A DNA stretch of 64,000 nt from an uncultured Clostridia bacterium (lineage in GTDB: Bacteria; Bacillota; Clostridia; Oscillospirales; Butyricicoccaceae). A program made the translations under genes and the position numbers. The stretch spans positions 1 to 64,000 of the forward strand of contig CAMEZQ010000004.1 in the NCBI GenBank assembly GCA_945947915.1. Reading direction: 5' to 3'. Numbering within the stretch: position 1 is the first letter of the stretch; every line of letters begins with the position of its first letter. Positions 1 to 8,839 of the stretch are shown here, one piece after another. Under the pieces are notes generated by a model. That model did no database searches. It had not been told where the DNA came from and saw only the letters and a program-made list of their open reading frames with translations.

Positions 1-7
1 CCGGTTT

Positions 8-76
8 CCCCAAACGGCATACCGTTTTGGGGCCCCTTTGATTGCATAGATCTGCGGCAAATGAATTGCCGCAGAT
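8..76. terminator. Two hairpins beyond the 3' end of degV
   Basis: Two inverted repeats stand back to back: an imperfect one at 8-32 (CCCCAAACGG paired with CCGTTTTGGGG) and a perfect 11-bp stem with 5-nt loop at 50-76 (ATCTGCGGCAA / TTGCCGCAGAT). They lie just past the degV stop on the strand degV uses, so they probably end that transcript. Neither has a proper T tract, which keeps the call tentative. Confidence 0.4.
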
Positions 77-103
77 CGGCGCCGGACTGCCGGCGTTTGG
101 GAC

Positions 104-949
104 TTACGCCTGATTTTTCCTGAAATACACGATGGCTGCCGCGCCCGGGCCGACATGGGTGCCGATGGTGCTGCCGATGCTGTCGACGAGGATATCCTGG
201 GGGCAGAAGGCCGTTCCCAGCGCTTTGCGCAGGGCTTCCATATTGTCCGGCACGGCCGTATAGCCCAGGGCGCTGGGGCGGTCGGGGTCGGGCAGGCCCA
301 TGCCGGTGGCGGTGTCCAGAATGAACTTGCAGGCCCGGGCGGTGCCGCGTTCTTTGCCCAGCACCTGGATGGCGCCGTCCTGCAGGGTCAGGATGGGCTT
401 GATGCCCAGCAGGCCGCCGGCCAGCGCGGCCGTTTTGGAAAGGCGGCCGCCCTTGTGCAGATAGGTCAGCGTATCCACGGAAGCCAGCAGGACCAGGTCC
501 TTTTTTTCGGCTTCCAGATGCCGGGCGATGGAGGCGCCGTCCAGCCCCTGGTCCCGGAGCTGCACGGCCCGCCGCACCAGGATATTCAATCCCAGCGCGG
601 CGCTTTCGGAGTCGACGAGATAGACCTCTTTGCCCGGCAGGCCTTCGGCGGCAATGGCCGCGCTCTGCGCCGTGCCCGAAAGGCAGGCGGCCACGGTCAC
701 GACGACCAGCGTGTTTTCCGGCGCGGCTTCATAGACTTCACGGAATTCCTGGGTCGAAGGCTGGGTGGTGGTGGGAAGCTCTTTGGCCTGGGCCAGTTTT
801 TCATAAAACACCGGGTTGGTGATGTCGACGCCGTCTTTGTATTCGACGCCGTTGAAGATGACTTTGAGCGGTACGACGTCGATGTTGAGCGCACGGGCCT
901 CGGCCTGGGTGATATCCGACGTCGAATCGGTGATGATCCTGACAGACAT
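104..949 (-). CDS. DegV family fatty-acid-binding protein
   Basis: 281 residues, normal length for DegV proteins, which bind a long-chain fatty acid; homologues (FakB) hand the fatty acid to a kinase for phosphorylation and phospholipid synthesis. The N-terminal TDST motif (residues 7-10) and a later GTAQSA segment (about 91-96) fit the fatty-acid-carboxylate pocket of the family. It follows the marR gene by six bases on the same strand and so is probably co-transcribed with it. Marginal point: no fakA-like kinase gene lies in the window, so the partner must be elsewhere. The ATG is preceded by the tail of the marR gene, which carries the ribosome site. Confidence 0.9.
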   Translation of the reverse strand: MSVRIITDSTSDITQAEARALNIDVVPLKVIFNGVEYKDGVDITNPVFYEKLAQAKELPTTTQPSTQEFREVYEAAPENTLVVVTVAACLSGTAQSAAIAAEGLPGKEVYLVDSESAALGLNILVRRAVQLRDQGLDGASIARHLEAEKKDLVLLASVDTLTYLHKGGRLSKTAALAGGLLGIKPILTLQDGAIQVLGKERGTARACKFILDTATGMGLPDPDRPSALGYTAVPDNMEALRKALGTAFCPQDILVDSIGSTIGTHVGPGAAAIVYFRKNQA

Positions 950-955
950 ACTGTG

Positions 956-1429
956 TTATTTCCTCTCGGCTTGTATTTTTCTTTTTTCGGGCTGCGGAAG
1001 CTCGGTCTCCGGCATCAGTTCCGCCGACAGCACCTGCAGCAGCTCGCGGAGCTTATCGGCATCTTCCGCGGAAAACCGCTGGGTGATGCGCCGGACCACC
1101 ACGTCGATGTATTCCTCGTTGATAAAATAGAAATCCATGAACTTCCGGGTCACCTGCAGCCGCTGCTCCCGGCGGTCGGTGGGGGAGGGGATGCGTTCGG
1201 CATAGCCCTTTTTGACCAGCGACTGGACGCGGTAGGTGGCGTTGGGCGCCGAAATGCCGATGACCGACGCCAGCTGGCTCATGGTGGGCTGGCCCAGCGC
1301 GTAGATCACCTCGGCAGTCAGCGCCTCCATAATGGTCAGTTTGCCTTCGGCCGCGTGGAGCGTGCCGAAAATATGGCGGTAAAAGTGCAGCTTGAACCGG
1401 TTGTAGACCGCTTTGAATGCCGCTTCCAC
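956..1429 (-). CDS. MarR family transcriptional regulator (GTG start)
   Basis: 157 residues with a winged helix-turn-helix around residues 45-110 (ALGQPTMSQLASVIGISAPN then YRVQSLVKKGYAERIPSP and the wing TDRREQRLQVT), the standard MarR layout. The start is GTG, eight bases after GGAGG. It heads a two-gene operon with degV. Regulation of fatty-acid genes by a MarR protein (FabT, FapR-like roles) is known in Firmicutes, so a role in lipid homeostasis is a fair guess but only a guess. An AT-rich palindrome between its promoter and start suggests autoregulation. Confidence 0.9.
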   Translation of the reverse strand: MEAAFKAVYNRFKLHFYRHIFGTLHAAEGKLTIMEALTAEVIYALGQPTMSQLASVIGISAPNATYRVQSLVKKGYAERIPSPTDRREQRLQVTRKFMDFYFINEEYIDVVVRRITQRFSAEDADKLRELLQVLSAELMPETELPQPEKRKIQAERK

Positions 1430-1462
1430 AAAGGACGCCTCCTTCGGTTATTATTTCAAAAA

Positions 1463-1514
1463 TTTTAATTAAAAATCTTTAAATTAAGCATACCACAAAA
1501 CAGCCAAAAGTCAA
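1463..1514 (-). promoter_or_regulatory. marR-degV promoter with AT-rich palindrome
   Basis: Read on the minus strand there is TTGACT (1509-1514), a 16-bp spacer and TATGCT (1487-1492). Just downstream is the perfect 12-bp palindrome TTTTAATTAAAA (1463-1474), placed where a repressor would block the polymerase. The palindrome fits MarR autoregulation, but this is inference. Confidence 0.6.
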
Positions 1515-1677
1515 GAAAAATATTTGAAAAACTAAATATTAAAATGTCGAAAAGAAAAAAGGCGAGAGCCGGAGAGCGTGTTCACAATTCAGACGTATTT
1601 TATTCACAATTCTTTGATTCAAGCGGCCCATATATGGAGTAAAATAAATACATAAGAAAAAGAAAGGGGCCTCTTCC

Positions 1678-3495
1678 ATGAAAGAAGTCAAAGAACCCTC
1701 TAAAAAACCATTTATTTACTACTATATCATCGTCCTGATCGTCCTGATGCTGCTCAACGCGCTGGTTTTTCCCAGCGTGCTGGAAGAACAGGTCAGTGAG
1801 ACCGATTACGGGACCTTTATGACCATGACCGAGGAGAAAAACATCGGTCTGGTACAGATCCAGGACAATCAGATCGTCTTTACCGACAAGGCCGAAAAAG
1901 AGATCTACAAGACCGGGCGGATCAACGATCCCGAGCTGGTCGACCGGCTGCACGAGGCCGGCGCCACCTTCAGCTCTGAGATCGTCACCCAGGCGTCGCC
2001 CATCCTGTCTTTCCTGATCTCCTGGATCTTCCCCATTCTGATCTTCGTCGTTCTGGGGCAGATCCTCTCCAAAAAGATGTCCAGGATGATGGGCGGCAAC
2101 GGCAGCTCCATGGCCTTCGGCATGGGCAATTCGGGCGCCAAGGTCTACGTCCCCTCCTCCACCGGCATCCGGTTTGACGACGTGGCCGGCGAGGACGAGG
2201 CCAAGGAACTGCTGTCGGAGATCGTCGATTTTCTCCACGACCCCCAGAAATACAGCGAGATCGGCGCCAAGCTGCCCAAGGGCGCGCTGCTGGTCGGCCC
2301 GCCGGGCACCGGCAAGACCCTGCTGGCCAAGGCTGTGGCCGGTGAGGCCAACGTGCCCTTCTTCTCCATTTCCGGCTCGGAATTCGTGGAAATGTTCGTG
2401 GGCCGCGGCGCCGCCAAGGTGCGCGACCTCTTCAAGCAGGCCAACGAGAAGGCGCCCTGCATCGTGTTTATCGATGAGATCGATACCATCGGCAAAAAGC
2501 GCGACGGCAATTTCGGCGGCAATGACGAACGGGAACAGACCCTCAACCAGCTGCTGACCGAGATGGACGGCTTCGACGGCTCCAAGGGCGTCGTGGTGCT
2601 GGCGGCCACCAACCGGCCCGATTCCCTCGACCCGGCCCTGCTGCGTCCCGGCCGTTTCGACCGCCGCATCCCCGTCGAGCTGCCCGACCTCAAGGGCCGC
2701 GTGGAGATCCTCAAGGTCCACGCACGCAAGATCAAGCTGGAGCCGGGCGTCGATTTCGAGCCCGTCGCCAAGACGGCGGCCGGCGCTTCGGGCGCCGAGC
2801 TGGCCAATATCGTCAACGAAGCGGCCCTGCGGGCCGTCCGCTGCGGCCGCAAGGCGGCCAGCCAGGAGGACCTGATGGAAAGCGTCGAAACGGTCATTGC
2901 CGGCTATGAGAAAAAGAGCCGCATGCTTTCCGACCGGGAAAAGAAGATCGTCGCCTATCACGAGATCGGCCACGCCCTGGTGGCCGCCCGGCAGAACAAC
3001 TCGGCTCCCGTCCAGAAGATCACCATCATTCCCCGTACCTCCGGCGCGCTGGGCTATACCCTGCAGGTGGATGAGGGCGACCACTTCCTGATGAATAAAG
3101 ACGAGCTTTTGAACAAGATCGCCACCTATGCCGGCGGCCGTGCCGCCGAGGAGCTGGTCTTCGATTCGGTGACCACCGGCGCCTCCAACGACATTGAGCA
3201 GGCCACCAAGCTGGCGCGGGCCATGGTGACCCAGTTCGGCATGACCGATGAGTTCGGCATGGTGGCTTTTGAGACCATGAGCAACCAGTATCTGGGCGGC
3301 GACGCTTCGCTGACCTGCTCCCCCGAGACCCAGGCCCGCCTGGACCGCAAGGTCATGGAGATCGTCGAGAGCCAGCGGCAGAAGGCACGCCGGATCCTGA
3401 CAGAGAATATGGATAAGCTGCACGAGCTGGCGGCTTACCTGTACAGTCACGAAACCATCACCGGCGAAGAATTCATGGCCATTTTAAACAAATAA
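1678..3495 (+). CDS. ftsH: ATP-dependent zinc metalloprotease FtsH
   Basis: 605-residue membrane-anchored AAA+ protease that degrades misfolded and regulatory membrane proteins. Two membrane segments (about 12-32 and 102-122) flank a short extracytoplasmic loop. The AAA module has Walker A GPPGTGKT (about 206-213), Walker [10 protein letters not shown] and the second region of homology [20 protein letters not shown]. The M41 zinc site reads HEIGH at residue 428, against the more common HEAGH, and the third ligand is in ASNDIEQAT. Length is on the short side for Firmicute FtsH, with little tail after the protease domain. GGGGCC-less context: the ribosome site is AAAGGGG a few bases before the ATG. 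It stands alone between a divergent marR and the alarmone synthetase. Confidence 0.96.
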   Translation: MKEVKEPSKKPFIYYYIIVLIVLMLLNALVFPSVLEEQVSETDYGTFMTMTEEKNIGLVQIQDNQIVFTDKAEKEIYKTGRINDPELVDRLHEAGATFSSEIVTQASPILSFLISWIFPILIFVVLGQILSKKMSRMMGGNGSSMAFGMGNSGAKVYVPSSTGIRFDDVAGEDEAKELLSEIVDFLHDPQKYSEIGAKLPKGALLVGPPGTGKTLLAKAVAGEANVPFFSISGSEFVEMFVGRGAAKVRDLFKQANEKAPCIVFIDEIDTIGKKRDGNFGGNDEREQTLNQLLTEMDGFDGSKGVVVLAATNRPDSLDPALLRPGRFDRRIPVELPDLKGRVEILKVHARKIKLEPGVDFEPVAKTAAGASGAELANIVNEAALRAVRCGRKAASQEDLMESVETVIAGYEKKSRMLSDREKKIVAYHEIGHALVAARQNNSAPVQKITIIPRTSGALGYTLQVDEGDHFLMNKDELLNKIATYAGGRAAEELVFDSVTTGASNDIEQATKLARAMVTQFGMTDEFGMVAFETMSNQYLGGDASLTCSPETQARLDRKVMEIVESQRQKARRILTENMDKLHELAAYLYSHETITGEEFMAILNK

Positions 3496-3501
3496 CAATA
3501 C

Positions 3502-3532
3502 GCCGGACGGGGAATATTCCGTCCGGCTTTTT
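3502..3532 (+). terminator. Terminator of ftsH
   Basis: Nine-base-pair stem GCCGGACGG / CCGTCCGGC with an 8-nt loop, followed by TTTTT. It lies shortly after the ftsH stop. Confidence 0.85.
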
Positions 3533-3628
3533 GCAAAAAGACTGCCGTTCCGCGTAGTTTTTTACCGCGGCTGATGTTATAATAGGAGCGCAGCGAGGAT
3601 CTGCGCAGAAAAGAAAGAGGTGCCCCCT

Positions 3629-4303
3629 ATGACCAACAAAGCCAGCGCCGTTGAATTGCTCGAGGAGCAGAAATACACCATCTCTCCGGATATTATGAAG
3701 GCCTTCGTCTGTGAGATGCAGGTCTATCGTGCCGCCATCAAGGAGATGCGTACCAAGCTGGAAAATCTCGACGACAGCTTTCAGGCGCGGTATGAATACA
3801 ATCCCATCCATCATATTGAAACACGGCTCAAAAGCATTCCCAGCATTCTGAAAAAGCTGGAAGCGCGCAACATCCCCATGTCCATTGAAAATATGAACAA
3901 CGAGCTGAGCGATATCGCCGGCGTGCGCGTCATCTGCAATTATTTCGACGATGTCGAGCAGGTGGCCGATATGCTGCTCAGCCAGGACGATGTCACCCTC
4001 ATCCGCCGCAAGGATTACCACCGCCACCCCTCCGAGACCGGCTACCGCAGCCTGCACCTGGTGGTGTCGATCCCGGTCTTTCTGGCCGGCGAACGGCGCG
4101 ATGTGACGGTGGAGATCCAGATCCGCACCATCGCCATGGACTTCTGGGCCAGCCTGGAGCATCAGCTCCGGTATAAAAACCGCCACAATACCCCCATCCC
4201 CGAGGAGCTGTCCGAGCGCCTCTACACCTGCGCTCTGGCGCTGGCCGAGGTCGACAAGGAGATGCAGATGATCTACGACGCCATACTCAAGCTCAACAAC
4301 TGA
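3629..4303 (+). CDS. Small alarmone synthetase (RelA/SpoT synthetase domain only)
   Basis: 224 residues, close to RelQ/YjbM-type small alarmone synthetases that make (p)ppGpp from ATP and GDP or GTP. The synthetase fold spans roughly residues 45-180, with DIAGVRVIC, the YRSLHLVV motif and the EIQIRTIAMDFWASLEHQL segment. There is no hydrolase (HD), TGS or ACT domain, which separates it from long Rel. The ATG at 3629 was chosen over an in-frame GTG at 3620 because AAAGAAAGAGG is well spaced only for the ATG. An extended -10 (TGTTATAAT, about 3575-3583) lies upstream. It is monocistronic and ends at a strong terminator. The product acts in the stringent response and is cytoplasmic. Confidence 0.92.
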   Translation: MTNKASAVELLEEQKYTISPDIMKAFVCEMQVYRAAIKEMRTKLENLDDSFQARYEYNPIHHIETRLKSIPSILKKLEARNIPMSIENMNNELSDIAGVRVICNYFDDVEQVADMLLSQDDVTLIRRKDYHRHPSETGYRSLHLVVSIPVFLAGERRDVTVEIQIRTIAMDFWASLEHQLRYKNRHNTPIPEELSERLYTCALALAEVDKEMQMIYDAILKLNN

Positions 4304-4315
4304 CGCACAGATAAA

Positions 4316-4351
4316 AACGCCGTATCCGGAGATCCGGATACGGCGTTTTTT
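4316..4351. terminator. Bidirectional terminator between the alarmone synthetase and trkH
   Basis: A perfect 14-bp stem (AACGCCGTATCCGG / CCGGATACGGCGTT) with a 4-nt loop, flanked by AAAA on the left and TTTTTT on the right, so it can serve both converging genes. Confidence 0.9.
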
Positions 4352-4367
4352 GCGTTTGGTCCCGCGG

Positions 4368-5837
4368 TCAGGCTTTTTTGCTGCCGTCGGGCTTTTTGCG
4401 GCTGTGCCAGAAGGGGAAGGCAAAGCCGAAGAGCAGCGGGAAGATCTCCAGGCGGCCCAGCAGCATATCCAGAATGAGGATCAGCTTGGAAAAGCCGGAG
4501 AAGGCCGAATAATTGCCGATGGGGCCGACAGCGCCCAGGCCGGGGCCGATGTTGTTGAAGCAGGCGGCCATGGCCGTAAAGGTGGTTTCAAAATCAAATC
4601 CGTCCAGGGACAGCAGCAGCACGCTGGCGGCGGCGATAAAGACGTAGATGACCAGATACATGTAGGCGCCGGTGATGGTGGCTTCGTTCAAGGGCTTGTC
4701 GTCCATGGATACCGAGGTCACCATGCGGGGATGGAGCAGGCGCTGGATCTCGCGCTTGGCGGCCTTGGCCATGATGAGCAGACGGGAGACCTTGAGGCCG
4801 CCGCCCGTGGAGCCGGCGCTGGCGCCGACGAACATGAGCAGCACCAGCAGGTTTTTGGAAAAGGCCGGCCACAGGTTGAAATCCGCCGTCGCGTAGCCGG
4901 TGGTGGTCATGACGGTGGAGACCTGAAAGGCCGAGAAGCGCAGGGCGTTGAGGAAGGTGCCCTTCAGAGGCATGATGTTGACGGCGATGGCCAGGGAGGC
5001 GCACACCATGATGCCCACATACCACCAGAGCTCCTCGTTGCGGAAGGCGGCCTTGAAATTGCGGATCATCAGAAAATAATACAGGTTGAAGTTGATGCCG
5101 AACAGGGCCATGAAAATGGTGACGACCCAGTCGATGTAGGCGCTGTTGTAATAGGCGATGCTGGAATTCCGGCAGGAGAAGCCGCCGGTGCCGGCCGTAC
5201 CGAAGGTGTGGATGGCACTGTCGAAGGGCGACATGCCGCCCAGCAGCAGCAGGACGAACATGGCCAGGCTGAGCAGAATGTAAAGGCCGTAAAGGATCTT
5301 GGCCGTGTCCCGCAGCTTGGGGGCCAGCTTGCCCACCGTGGGGCCGGGCACCTCGGCGCGCATGATGTGCATGGAGCGGCGGTCGGACATGGGAATGACG
5401 GCCAGGGCGAAGACCAGCACGCCCATGCCGCCCACCCAGTGGGTGAAGCTGCGCCAGAAGAGCAGGGCGCGGGGCAGATGCTCGACGCCGGGCAGGATGC
5501 TGGCGCCGGTGGTGGTGAAGCCGCTGACCACTTCAAAGAGCGCGTCGATATAGTTGGGAACATAGCCGCTGACCCAGAAGGGCAGGGCGCCGATGGCCGA
5601 AAGGCCGATCCAGGCCAGGGCCACGGTGGCAAAGCCCTCTTTGGCAAAGATCACGGTGTCCTCGGGCTTTCTGTGGCTGAGCAGCCCGCCGCACAAAGCG
5701 GCCACGGCGGCGGCCAGCAGGAAATAGAGCCAGATCTTTTCGTGATAATACAGCCCCACCAGGGCGGGCAGCAGCAGCAGCGCCGCCTCGACGCGGATGA
5801 TCCGGCCGGTGAGATACAGGACCATTGGACGGTTCAT
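4368..5837 (-). CDS. trkH: TrkH/KtrB family potassium uptake protein
   Basis: 489-residue integral membrane subunit of the Trk/Ktr potassium uptake system. The four P-loop regions that form the selectivity filter can be seen: SGFTTTGASILPG, GTAGTGGFS, STVMTTTGYAT and CFNNIGPGLGAVG. Many hydrophobic segments run along the protein. It follows trkA with a 4-bp ATGA overlap, so the channel and its gating subunit are translationally coupled. Members of this group are usually called TrkH in Clostridia; distinguishing TrkH from KtrB needs a tree. Confidence 0.93.
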   Translation of the reverse strand: MNRPMVLYLTGRIIRVEAALLLLPALVGLYYHEKIWLYFLLAAAVAALCGGLLSHRKPEDTVIFAKEGFATVALAWIGLSAIGALPFWVSGYVPNYIDALFEVVSGFTTTGASILPGVEHLPRALLFWRSFTHWVGGMGVLVFALAVIPMSDRRSMHIMRAEVPGPTVGKLAPKLRDTAKILYGLYILLSLAMFVLLLLGGMSPFDSAIHTFGTAGTGGFSCRNSSIAYYNSAYIDWVVTIFMALFGINFNLYYFLMIRNFKAAFRNEELWWYVGIMVCASLAIAVNIMPLKGTFLNALRFSAFQVSTVMTTTGYATADFNLWPAFSKNLLVLLMFVGASAGSTGGGLKVSRLLIMAKAAKREIQRLLHPRMVTSVSMDDKPLNEATITGAYMYLVIYVFIAAASVLLLSLDGFDFETTFTAMAACFNNIGPGLGAVGPIGNYSAFSGFSKLILILDMLLGRLEIFPLLFGFAFPFWHSRKKPDGSKKA

Positions 5838-7204
5838 AGCGCATATCCTTTCTGCAGGATCTCGGAAAGATCATCCAGACGCTCGTTGGTGGTGACCACG
5901 ATGACGCGGTCCCCCACCGAGATGCAGTCGCGGCCGCCGGGAATGATGGTCCGGCCGTCGCGGGAAATGCAGGCGATGAGGAGATCGGGACGCAGCTTGA
6001 GCTCCATCAGCGGCGTATCCAGCTGCGGGAAGTTTTCGCTCACACGGAATTCCAGGGCCTCCACCCGGCCGCCCACCAGGCGGTGGAGGGTCTCGATGTT
6101 GCTGCCCATGGAATTCTGCATGGCGCGGACATAGCGGATGATGATATTGGCCGTCAGCACGCGGGGCGAGATGATGGAGCCCAGCCCCGTCGATTCGGCG
6201 ATGGCGGCCAGGGTGGGCCGGTTGATCTTGGTGATGACCTTGGCGTCGGTGCGGCTTTGGGCGTAGAGGGCCAGAATGATGTTTTCCTCGTCCAGGCCGG
6301 TCAGCGCCACCACGGCGTCCATGGTATCCAGACCCTCTTCGGCCAGCAGCTCCTGGTCGGTGCCGTCGCCGCAGATGACCATGGCCCGGGGCAGCTGGCG
6401 GCTCAGCTCGGCGCATTTCTGCGGGTCGATATCGATGATCTTGACCCGGGCGCCGTTTTCCAGCAGCATGCGGGCCAGATAAAAGCTGATGCGGCCGCCG
6501 CCGATGAGCAGCACGTCGCGGGCTTCGGGCAGCAGGTTGCCCAGGCTGGCAAAGAAGTCCAGCATATCGTTGGCGGCGGCGATGACGCTGATCTTGTCGC
6601 CGGCGCGCAGCATGAAATTACCGCCGGGGATGGTCACCTGGCTGCCCCGCTGGACGGCGCAGATGAGGGCCTTGCCCTTGAAGGTCTTATGCAGGTCGCG
6701 CAGATAGACGTTGTCGAGGGCCGAGCCCTCCTTGAGCCGGATCTCGGCGATCTCGGCGCGCTTGTTGGAAAAGGTCTCGATCTTCAGGGCCGACGGGAAC
6801 TTGAGCAGCTTATAGAGCTCGGCGGCTGCCGCGCGCTCGGGATTGATGCTGAAGGAAAGGCCCAGCTCGTCACGCATGAAGACCAGCTGGTCGCTGTATT
6901 CGGGGTTGCGGACGCGGGCGATGGTGTGGCGGGCGCCGAGCTTGCGGCCCACCAGACAGCACAGCAGGTTGATCTCGTCCTGGCTGGTGCAGGCGATGAG
7001 CAGATCGGCCTTCTGCACCTCGGCCTCCAGCAACACCTGATAGCTGGCGCCGTTGCCGCACACGCCCATGACGTCCAGGGTGTTGACCAGATTGTCGATG
7101 GTCTGCTGGTTTTTGTCGATGACGATCACGTCGTGGTCCTCGTTGGAAAGCTGTTCGGCAAGGGTACTGCCCACCTTGCCGTTGCCGACGATAACAATAC
7201 GCAT
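5834..7204 (-). CDS. trkA: Trk system potassium uptake protein TrkA (double RCK)
   Basis: 456 residues made of two RCK units, as in long TrkA rather than single-unit KtrA. Each unit starts with a nucleotide-binding Rossmann motif, VGNGKVGSTLAEQL (about 5-18) and IGGGRISFYLARML (about 234-247), and ends with a TrkA-C domain. It binds NAD(H)/ATP and gates TrkH at the inner face of the membrane. Transcribed first in the trkA-trkH operon. The first unit has the classic GNGKVG, while the second has GGGRIS, so the second glycine of GxGxxG is kept but the third is replaced by serine. Confidence 0.94.
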   Translation of the reverse strand: MRIVIVGNGKVGSTLAEQLSNEDHDVIVIDKNQQTIDNLVNTLDVMGVCGNGASYQVLLEAEVQKADLLIACTSQDEINLLCCLVGRKLGARHTIARVRNPEYSDQLVFMRDELGLSFSINPERAAAAELYKLLKFPSALKIETFSNKRAEIAEIRLKEGSALDNVYLRDLHKTFKGKALICAVQRGSQVTIPGGNFMLRAGDKISVIAAANDMLDFFASLGNLLPEARDVLLIGGGRISFYLARMLLENGARVKIIDIDPQKCAELSRQLPRAMVICGDGTDQELLAEEGLDTMDAVVALTGLDEENIILALYAQSRTDAKVITKINRPTLAAIAESTGLGSIISPRVLTANIIIRYVRAMQNSMGSNIETLHRLVGGRVEALEFRVSENFPQLDTPLMELKLRPDLLIACISRDGRTIIPGGRDCISVGDRVIVVTTNERLDDLSEILQKGYAL

Positions 7205-7304
7205 AGTCTTTCAAATCTCCAATTGGATAAAAAGAAGATGAAGCGGAAAGCAGTGCTTCCGCGGCGGCGCGCAGCCTTGACAAAACGCGCCTATACACAC
7301 CTAT

Positions 7305-7333
7305 ACCATAGCACAAACGACAGCCTTCGGCAA
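7305..7333 (-). promoter_or_regulatory. Promoter of trkAH
   Basis: On the minus strand TTGCCG (7328-7333), 17 bp, TATGGT (7305-7310). It leaves a leader of about 95 nt before trkA in which I saw no recognisable riboswitch. Confidence 0.5.
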
Positions 7334-7415
7334 TGATAATTTTAATGCTATCTTTATAAAAAACTTATGCAGCCTTAATGCGGGGCAGCCGGGCCGGCGC
7401 CGCGGCTTTTCGGAC

Positions 7416-7444
7416 TTGCAGCCCGGCTTTGCAGGCATTATAAT
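7416..7444 (+). promoter_or_regulatory. Sigma-A-type promoter of the M20 gene at 7485
   Basis: TTGCAG (7416-7421), 17-bp spacer, perfect TATAAT (7439-7444), followed about 30 bp later by AGGAGGAG before the ATG. Confidence 0.75.
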
Positions 7445-7484
7445 AGAACTGCCATCCAATTTATAGATACAGGAGGAGATCCAT

Positions 7485-8606
7485 ATGCAGTTCAATCAGG
7501 AAAGAGTGCTCGAGCGCCTCATGGAAATGATCCGCATCGACAGCGTTTCCTATCACGAAGGTCCCATGACCGATTACCTGCAGAAGTATTTTGAAGACCG
7601 CGGCTATGAGGTGTACCGCGACCAGGCCGGCGCGGCCATCGGCGGCGACAACGCGGGCAATCTGCTCATCCATATCGGCGGCGACATGGAAGGCGAGGGC
7701 ATCTGCCTCAACGCCCATCAGGATACCGTCGAGCCGGGACTGGGCATCGAGCCGGTTTTTGAAAACGGCATTCTGCGCAGCCGCGGCAACACCATCCTGG
7801 CCGCCGACGACAAGTCGGGTATTGCCATGATGATGGAGCTGCTGGATGTGCTGCAGGAGACCAAGACGCCGCACAGAGACCTGTGGTTCCTGTTCACCAT
7901 CTGTGAAGAGAACGGCATGCACGGCGCCAAGAATTTTGACTATGACAAGCTGCCGGTCAAGAATATCTTCGCGCTGGACGGCGCGGGCAATCTGGGCGGC
8001 ATGCTCAAGTCGGGCGCCGGCAAGGACGCCCTCAAGATCACCTTCCACGGCAAGATGGCCCACGGCGGCATCGAGCCGGAAAAGGGCATCAACGCCATCG
8101 CCGTGGCCGCTTCGGCCATCAGCCGCGTCAAATTCGGCCGCATCGATCCCGAAACGACCTCCAACATCGGCCGCATCGAGGGCGGCGGCGCCACCAACAT
8201 CGTCACCGACGAGGTGACCTTCACCTGTGAGGTCCGCTCCCATACCCAGGCCCAGATCCAGCAGCAGGTCGATCTGATCGTCAAGGCCTGCCAGGACGCC
8301 GCCGCGGAGTTCGGCGCCACCGTCGATATCGACATCGACCACTTCTGCCCGCCCCACAAGCCCGATCCCGACGGCTTTATGTATAAGTCGATGATCCGCG
8401 CGCTGGAAAACGAGGGCTTCCAGGTGGAGTACCGCGTCAGCAACGGCTCGGGCGACGCAAATATTTTCTCGGGCAAGGGCTTCAACTGCTCGGGCATTTC
8501 CACCGGCATGTTCGACGTCCATACCACCGAGGAATATCTCGACATGGCTGTTTTCGCCAAGGCTTTCAACGTGGTCTGGAGCATTCTGACCCAGAATCTG
8601 GCGTAA
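7485..8606 (+). CDS. M20 family metallopeptidase, peptidase T-like
   Basis: 373-residue cytoplasmic zinc peptidase of the M20/M25/M40 superfamily, peptidase T-like branch. Metal and catalytic positions are seen in NAHQDT (His78, Asp80), ADDKSG (Asp108) and CEENG (about 140), and the lid domain holds GKMAHGG. Peptidase T enzymes remove N-terminal residues from tripeptides. No signal peptide. Single-gene unit with its own promoter and terminator. It is related to the enzyme at 44174-45304. Exact substrate cannot be read from sequence. Confidence 0.9.
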   Translation: MQFNQERVLERLMEMIRIDSVSYHEGPMTDYLQKYFEDRGYEVYRDQAGAAIGGDNAGNLLIHIGGDMEGEGICLNAHQDTVEPGLGIEPVFENGILRSRGNTILAADDKSGIAMMMELLDVLQETKTPHRDLWFLFTICEENGMHGAKNFDYDKLPVKNIFALDGAGNLGGMLKSGAGKDALKITFHGKMAHGGIEPEKGINAIAVAASAISRVKFGRIDPETTSNIGRIEGGGATNIVTDEVTFTCEVRSHTQAQIQQQVDLIVKACQDAAAEFGATVDIDIDHFCPPHKPDPDGFMYKSMIRALENEGFQVEYRVSNGSGDANIFSGKGFNCSGISTGMFDVHTTEEYLDMAVFAKAFNVVWSILTQNLA

Positions 8607-8646
8607 TACCGGACGTCTTCCCGCGGAATACACAGTATATGGCATA

Positions 8647-8681
8647 CGCTCCCTGCGCTTTGCACAGGGAGCGTTTTTTTT
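8647..8681 (+). terminator. Terminator of the M20 gene
   Basis: Nine-bp stem CGCTCCCTG / CAGGGAGCG followed by eight T. Confidence 0.9.
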
Positions 8682-8744
8682 GAGCCTGCCGGAAAAGAGG
8701 GAAAATATTTATGCGAATTTGTGAATATTTTTCCCGAAACCCTC

Positions 8745-8773
8745 TTGCCATTTCCGGCGTGCGGTGCTATAAT
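8745..8773 (+). promoter_or_regulatory. Promoter of the secreted M14 peptidase
   Basis: TTGCCA (8745-8750), 17-bp spacer, perfect TATAAT (8768-8773). It is an ordinary vegetative-type promoter, which suggests steady growth-phase expression of the surface enzyme. Confidence 0.75.
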
Positions 8774-8839
8774 GCCTGTATCGGATAAATATTCTAATTC
8801 ATGAATTTTTATTCAGATAAAACAAAAGGAGTGATATGA

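Noticed and set aside
155-1468. 437-codon frame opposite degV and marR
   Set aside because: It is a shadow of the two real genes; GC-rich codon use keeps antisense frames open throughout this window. The same holds for the long antisense frames at 1600-3450, 4350-6134, 8813-10843, 18032-20017, 26210-28099, 27771-29903 and 57369-59282.
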